This document shows, one piece after another, positions 34,626 through 34,936 of a stretch of DNA of 34,936 nt. This DNA is from Rhodococcus aetherivorans. GTDB taxonomy: Bacteria > Actinomycetota > Actinomycetes > Mycobacteriales > Mycobacteriaceae. The notes under the pieces were generated by a model, which was not told the origin of the DNA, did not search any database, and worked only from the letters and a program-made list of their open reading frames with translations. The translations under genes and the position numbers were made by a program. The DNA is taken from the NCBI RefSeq assembly GCF_011058165.1, contig NZ_JAALEG010000069.1, positions 1 to 34,936 of the forward strand, written 5' to 3'. Position 1 is the first letter of the stretch; each line of letters opens with the position of its first letter.

Positions 34626-34936
34626 ATGTCCGACCCACACGACGACGAACCCGACGGCTACCGCGGCCCCGCCGAGGTCACCGTCGGCGAGCAGCACGCC
34701 ACCACGGAGGTGCAGCTGGCCGGAGCGTTCGACCCCATCAGCGGGCGCTACCGCTGGCGCGGCCGGATCCGCGGCCTCGCGGCAGCCCTGCCGCCGGGCA
34801 CCGACCTCTCCCCCGGCACCGACCTCCACCTGACCGTGCCCGGGCCCGGCGGCCCCGCGCCGGCGACCGTCCGGATCAGCGAGACGGACCTGTGGGGCAG
34901 CCACATGGTCGACGGCGTCTCGGCCCCGCCCTATCC
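34626..34936 (+). CDS. DUF4873 domain protein, 3' end outside the window
   Basis: The first 103 codons are present. YRGPAEVTVGEQHATTEVQLAGAF followed by DPISGRYRWRGRI matches DUF4873, often found as a small protein or fused to flavin monooxygenases. No function is known. The start is of the leaderless type with a palindrome across its promoter. The TetR gene 41 bases upstream may regulate it. Confidence 0.75.
   Translation, partial: MSDPHDDEPDGYRGPAEVTVGEQHATTEVQLAGAFDPISGRYRWRGRIRGLAAALPPGTDLSPGTDLHLTVPGPGGPAPATVRISETDLWGSHMVDGVSAPPY

Overview
The window is about 35 kb of very GC-rich, tightly packed actinobacterial DNA with frequent GTG starts. Gene content points to the Mycobacteriales, most likely Rhodococcus or a close relative: an HbhA-like adhesin beside its HTH partner, an LprQ-type L,D-transpeptidase lipoprotein beside murB, DUF2505 proteins, an LmeA/DUF2993 protein and a PknK-type kinase. 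As I recall the M. tuberculosis map, two blocks follow Rv0472c to Rv0485 in reverse. Block one is ROK regulator, SDR, lprQ, murB, DUF2505, DUF2993 and deoC (about 5.5-16.4 kb). Block two is DUF2516, hbhA, HTH, DUF445 and TetR (30.6-34.6 kb). About 14 kb of other genes separate them. No tRNA, rRNA, CRISPR array, insertion sequence or phage gene was seen.

Layout. 0-5.4 kb: the end of an acyl-CoA dehydrogenase gene, an alpha/beta hydrolase, an MFS transporter, and a divergent PIG-L deacetylase / SRPBCC / tocopherol-cyclase-like run. 5.5-8.2 kb: a candidate sulfur-scavenging module. It has a ROK regulator preceded by a 31-residue leader ORF that ends in two cysteines and an arginine, and a divergent dioxygenase very like the type II alkyl sulfatase Rv3406. 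8.2-17 kb: SDR and DUF2804, the lprQ-murB wall genes, two tandem DUF2505 genes with a methyltransferase, an orphan AbiEi-like protein, an LmeA-like protein, deoC and a GNAT. 17-24.8 kb: a pknK homologue broken by one extra base in a C7 run, then a coupled operon of a metal-site-degenerate MBL-fold protein, an FdhF/YdeP molybdoenzyme and FdhD. 24.8-25.1 kb: an intergenic strip dense in repeats and hairpins. 25.1-30.6 kb: methyltransferase, purU, and a minus-strand run of AurF-type diiron oxygenase, hydrolase and sulfite-oxidase-like membrane protein. 30.6-34.9 kb: the hbhA block, TetR and the start of a DUF4873 gene.

Recurrent theme. At nine or more starts a TAnnnT hexamer lies 6-8 bases before the ATG or GTG, the arrangement expected for leaderless mRNAs. 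The clearest case is the murB / DUF2505 divide, where two divergent -10 elements share one TA step. Sulfur and molybdenum chemistry also recur (alkyl sulfatase, Cys leader, FdhF/FdhD, sulfite-oxidase-like protein), although these genes lie in separate operons.

All calls come from reading the sequence and recalled family knowledge. No database search or structure prediction was run.
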